NCBI RefSeq assembly: GCF_021568905.1
Contig: NZ_JAKGSB010000005.1
Span: forward strand, 1 to 64,000
From: Zavarzinia marina
GTDB taxonomy: Bacteria > Pseudomonadota > Alphaproteobacteria > Zavarziniales > Zavarziniaceae
Length of the DNA: 64,000 nt
Direction of reading: 5' to 3'
The notes under the pieces are model-generated. The model was not told where the DNA came from and did not search any database. It worked only from the letters and a program-made list of their open reading frames with translations. Both the position numbers and the translations under genes were made by a program. Of this stretch, positions 61,320-64,000 are shown in pieces (the first letter of the stretch is position 1; each line of letters begins with the position of its first letter).

Positions 61320-62458
61320 CACGCCTCCCCCCGCAGGAAGTCGGCGATGGCGGCGGCGGCGATCTCGCATTCCTCGGCCGTGCCGATCGAGATGCGGAGA
61401 TGCGCCGGCAGGCCGTAGGCCGTCACCCGGCGCAGCAATATGCCCCGCGCGGTCAGCCAGGCATCGGCGTCCGCCGCCGTCCTGCCCGCCTCGTCGGGAA
61501 AGCGGACGAGGAGGAAATTGGTCACCGAGGGCGTGACCTCCAGCCCCATCTGGGTCAGGCGCGCGGTCAGCCAGGCGCGCCATTCGGCATTGTGACTGCG
61601 CGCGTGTTCCAGGAACGCCGTATCGCGCAGGGAGGCGACGCCCGCCGCCTGCGCCGCGATCGAGGTGTTGAAGGGCCCCCTTACCCGGTTCAGCACGTCG
61701 GCGACCGCTTCCGGACAATAGGCCCAGCCGAGGCGGAGCGCCGCGAGGCCGTAGAGCTTCGAGAAGGTGCGCAGCATGACGACGTTCTCCGCCCCCTCGA
61801 CCAGGGCGAGGCCGGCCTCGTAGTCGGCGACGTCGACGAATTCGGCATAGGCGGCGTCGAGCACCAGAAGCACATGGCCGGGCAGGCCGGCATGCAGGCG
61901 CGCCACTTCCGCAGGCGGCAGATAGGTGCCGGTCGGATTGTTGGGATTGGCCAGATAGACGAGCTTGGTCGCCGGCGTCACCGCCGCCAGAAGCGCGTCG
62001 ACGTCGGCGCGCAGATCCTTTTCCGGCGCCTTCACCGGCGTCGCGCCGGCGGCATGGGCCGAGATCGGATAGACCAGGAAGCCGTGTTCGGAATAGAGCA
62101 CCTCGTCCCCCGGCGCGGCATAGGCGGTGGTCAGCAGGTGGATGAGTTCGTCGGAACCGGCGCCGCAGACGATGCGGTCGGCCGGGATGTCGAAGGATTC
62201 CGCGATCGCGGCCCGCAGTTCCGCGGCGCCGCCGTCCGGATAGCGGTGCATGGCCTCGGCGGCGGCGCGATAGGCCTCGATCGCCCGCGGGCTGGGGCCG
62301 ATGCCGGATTCGTTGGAGGAGAGCTTGATCACGCGCTGGCCCGGTTCGGCCGTGGAGCGGCCGCCGACATAGGGGGCGATCGCCAGGATGCCGGGGCGGG
62401 GTACGGGTCGGGCGCCACCGGGCGGCGACGAAACGGGGGGCGTTGAAACGGGGGGCAT
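61319..62458 (-). CDS. hisC: histidinol-phosphate/aromatic aminotransferase
   Basis: A 379-residue fold-type I PLP aminotransferase. K-L-S-S-N-E-S near 44, N-P-N-N-P-T-G near 172, and the PLP Lys in T-F-S-K-L-Y-G-L-A near 235, with L-R-L-G-W after it. The N-terminal 20 residues are Pro/Ser-rich. In this operon it probably transaminates phenylpyruvate or prephenate as well as imidazole acetol phosphate. Confidence 0.93.
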   Translation of the reverse strand: MPPVSTPPVSSPPGGARPVPRPGILAIAPYVGGRSTAEPGQRVIKLSSNESGIGPSPRAIEAYRAAAEAMHRYPDGGAAELRAAIAESFDIPADRIVCGAGSDELIHLLTTAYAAPGDEVLYSEHGFLVYPISAHAAGATPVKAPEKDLRADVDALLAAVTPATKLVYLANPNNPTGTYLPPAEVARLHAGLPGHVLLVLDAAYAEFVDVADYEAGLALVEGAENVVMLRTFSKLYGLAALRLGWAYCPEAVADVLNRVRGPFNTSIAAQAAGVASLRDTAFLEHARSHNAEWRAWLTARLTQMGLEVTPSVTNFLLVRFPDEAGRTAADADAWLTARGILLRRVTAYGLPAHLRISIGTAEECEIAAAAIADFLRGEA

Positions 62459-62491
62459 GACGCCTCTCCTCGCGCTACGGATGAGTTTCGG

Positions 62492-63337
62492 TCAGCGCCC
62501 GGAGACGTCCACCGGGCGGGCATAGCCGCCGACGGGGATGGCCTGGGCGATCTCGTCGCCATGGGCCGCGATCAGGGCATGGAGACGCGGGTCGCGGTCG
62601 TCCAGGACGCCGTCGACCTCGAACAGATGGAGCGTGTCGCCGCCGCGCTGGCGGCTGTCGATGCAGTGGCCGTGGATGCCGGCGGCGGTCAGGCGGTCGT
62701 TCAGGCGGCCGCGGCTGATCTCCTTGCCGTGCATGGTGACGACGATGAGATAGGTCGCGTCGTCGCCGCTGGCGCCCGGATCGAAGGGCGCGACCGTCAC
62801 CGCCTCGAAGGGGCTCTGGCCGTCGCGGAGGAAGGGCAGGCGGGCGACGATGCGCGGCCGCCCGGCGTCGGTCGAGGCGAGGAGGGGCCACCAGGCATTC
62901 TCGTCCGCCACCGGGACCGGCAGCACGCCGATCACGCCGCCGCCGTTCTCGGCCACGGCGCGCAGCGCCTGGACCGGCGAATCATGGACGTCGATGCGGG
63001 TGGCGCCGAAATGGGCGCGGGCGAGGTCGAAATGTTCCACCGGGCCATAGGGCGCATAGAGGGCGATCGCCATGGGCGCCTGCTGGCGCGTCAGGGCCGA
63101 GATGATCTCGCGCCAGACCCGGCCGACCACGGCTGCGGGCAGGGGACCGCGATGGCGCCCGGTCAGCCGGCGCAGGATCGCCGCCTCGCGCTCGGGGCGC
63201 ATGGCGGGGCCGCCGCGCTTGGCCGACGACAGGCGGTGCACGAGGTCTGCGCGCTGCATCAGGAGATCGTGCAACCGGTCGTCGATCGAATCGATTTCAC
63301 GCCGCAGGTCGTCGAGGTCGATGGTGTTCTCGCTCAT
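62492..63337 (-). CDS. chorismate mutase with degenerate prephenate dehydratase-like domain
   Basis: A 281-residue protein. Residues 1-90 are an AroQ chorismate mutase: L-R-R-E-I-D-S-I-D-D, L-L-M-Q-R, and R-P-E-R-E-A-A-I-L-R-R-L. The rest has a binding-protein-like fold with G-V-I-G-V-L-P-V-P and a final ACT-like part (R-G-R-L-N-D-R-L, G-I-H-G-H-C-I-D). The T-R-F motif of prephenate dehydratase is replaced by A-T-Y-L-I-V-V, so dehydratase activity is doubtful. The start at 63337 matches the domain start; an ATG 3 codons earlier is possible. First gene of the unit with hisC and tyrC. Confidence 0.85.
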   Translation of the reverse strand: MSENTIDLDDLRREIDSIDDRLHDLLMQRADLVHRLSSAKRGGPAMRPEREAAILRRLTGRHRGPLPAAVVGRVWREIISALTRQQAPMAIALYAPYGPVEHFDLARAHFGATRIDVHDSPVQALRAVAENGGGVIGVLPVPVADENAWWPLLASTDAGRPRIVARLPFLRDGQSPFEAVTVAPFDPGASGDDATYLIVVTMHGKEISRGRLNDRLTAAGIHGHCIDSRQRGGDTLHLFEVDGVLDDRDPRLHALIAAHGDEIAQAIPVGGYARPVDVSGR

Positions 63338-63515
63338 GCGGGTCAACTACCTGCCGGACTCACGGAAATGTCGAGACCCCGGACCGCCCGAAGACGGGCA
63401 CGCCGAGAACCGATGTCGAAGGGTGCCGGGGCCGGCCGGGCCGCCCGCGGGCCCGATGGTTGTAGACGGATGAAGACGGGAACGCAAAGAAAACATTGGC
63501 CGCTTCCGGCGCCCG

Positions 63516-64000
63516 TCAGGCGGGTTCCGCGCCGTCCCGCCGGGCGCCCGAAACCGGGGCCGCCGGCACGCGCGCGGCGCGGCTGACCGCCGGCACGGCG
63601 ACCTTCGCCTTGACCTTCGCCGCGACCTTCTCGCCCGGCGGGGTCAGGGCGTAGAGGCTCTTCGACGCCTCGACGATCCAGAGCCCGGCGAACGCCGTGC
63701 CCCAGCGCGCGCCCATGTTCTCCCAGAAGGGTGCCGTCCGGATGAGGAAGCGGCGCTTGGTGGGCGGCAGATAGAGCGCGGGCACGCTGCGCAGGGGCTC
63801 GAACAGGGCGCCGCTCAGGGTGTGCTCGATCTGGCGGAGCGAGAAAGGGCGCCCGGCGCCGAAGGGCGTGGCGTCGGTCCGGGCCCAGATGCCCCGCCGA
63901 TTGGGCACCACCGCGAGCAGCCGGCCCTCGGGCGCCAGCACGCGCCAGATCTCGCGCAGCAGGGGCCCCAGGTCCGCCGCCAGTTCCAGTTCGTGGACCA
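63516..64000 (-). CDS. class I SAM-dependent methyltransferase, C-terminal fragment
   Basis: The 3' part of a gene entering from the right edge. The visible 160 residues include V-H-E-L-E-L-A, L-L-R-E-I-W-R-V-L-A-P-E-G-R-L-L-A-V-V-P-N, which is the post-motif II/III strand of Methyltransf_11 proteins, then P-F-G-A-G-R-P-F-S. A basic, Ala/Val-rich tail follows. In related alphaproteobacteria a methyltransferase of this type sits next to glyoxalase II near the chorismate mutase operon. The substrate is unknown. Confidence 0.8.
   Translation of the reverse strand, partial: VHELELAADLGPLLREIWRVLAPEGRLLAVVPNRRGIWARTDATPFGAGRPFSLRQIEHTLSGALFEPLRSVPALYLPPTKRRFLIRTAPFWENMGARWGTAFAGLWIVEASKSLYALTPPGEKVAAKVKAKVAVPAVSRAARVPAAPVSGARRDGAEPA

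Overview
The window is about 67-70% GC, densely packed, and reads as chromosome of an alphaproteobacterium. The housekeeping context supports this: a tlpA gene divergent from argH followed by an LptM-like lipoprotein and lysA, a TIGR02302-type membrane protein, a CpdR-like receiver next to hpt, ftsEX-YdcF-plsC, a DUF2125 protein, and a chorismate mutase-hisC-tyrC aromatic operon. I see no phage, insertion sequence, CRISPR array, rRNA or tRNA. Order-level placement is uncertain.

Region 1 (1-13.2 kb) is the most unusual part: an apparent sterol-modifying gene cluster in three transcription units. Leftward: a TetR regulator, an SDR and a ferredoxin-NADP reductase, then the edge of an acyl-CoA-dehydrogenase-like gene. 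Rightward: a GMC oxidoreductase, an aldehyde dehydrogenase, an ERG25/SMO-like membrane di-iron hydroxylase, an ERG26-like sterol C4 dehydrogenase/decarboxylase and a second NAD-dependent dehydrogenase. Leftward from 13.2 kb: a CYP51 sterol 14alpha-demethylase fused to a [3Fe-4S] ferredoxin, an NAD-epimerase-like protein, an NTF2-like protein and a homologue of plant cycloeucalenol cycloisomerase (CPI1). Together these look like a bacterial version of the plant cycloartenol route: C4 demethylation, opening of the 9beta,19-cyclopropane ring, and C14 demethylation. No squalene epoxidase or oxidosqualene cyclase is in the window, so biosynthesis and processing of imported sterols are both possible.

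Region 2 (13.4-19 kb) holds a PAS-PAS-GGDEF diguanylate cyclase and a compact operon of a processive family-2 glycosyltransferase with an apparent MshEN-like N-terminus, a polytopic membrane protein and a degenerate GGDEF-like protein. This suggests c-di-GMP-linked polysaccharide synthesis. Region 3 (19-23.7 kb) has a Bcr/CflA exporter, two tandem ferritin-like PF10118 proteins with an SDR, and a divergent TetR regulator.

Region 4 (23.7-35.8 kb) is a urea uptake and urease block, urtABCDE-ureDABCEFG, with a sigma-54 promoter ahead of urtA, a terminator hairpin between urtA and urtB, an antisense YciI-like gene between ureF and ureG, and repeats between ureD and ureA. Region 5 (35.8-41.4 kb) holds ohr and an OhrR-type regulator, a Marinobacter-type fatty acyl reductase, a Tat-type alpha/beta hydrolase with OhrR-like boxes in its promoter, and a KamA-family radical SAM protein.

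Region 6 (41.4-64 kb) is mostly housekeeping: hemW, rdgB, rph, tlpA, argH, lysA, cpdR, hpt, ftsEX, plsC, an intein-containing class II ribonucleotide reductase behind DnaA-box-like sequences, chaC, and the tyrC-hisC-chorismate mutase operon. Three copies of an 80-bp REP-like inverted repeat are scattered through the window.
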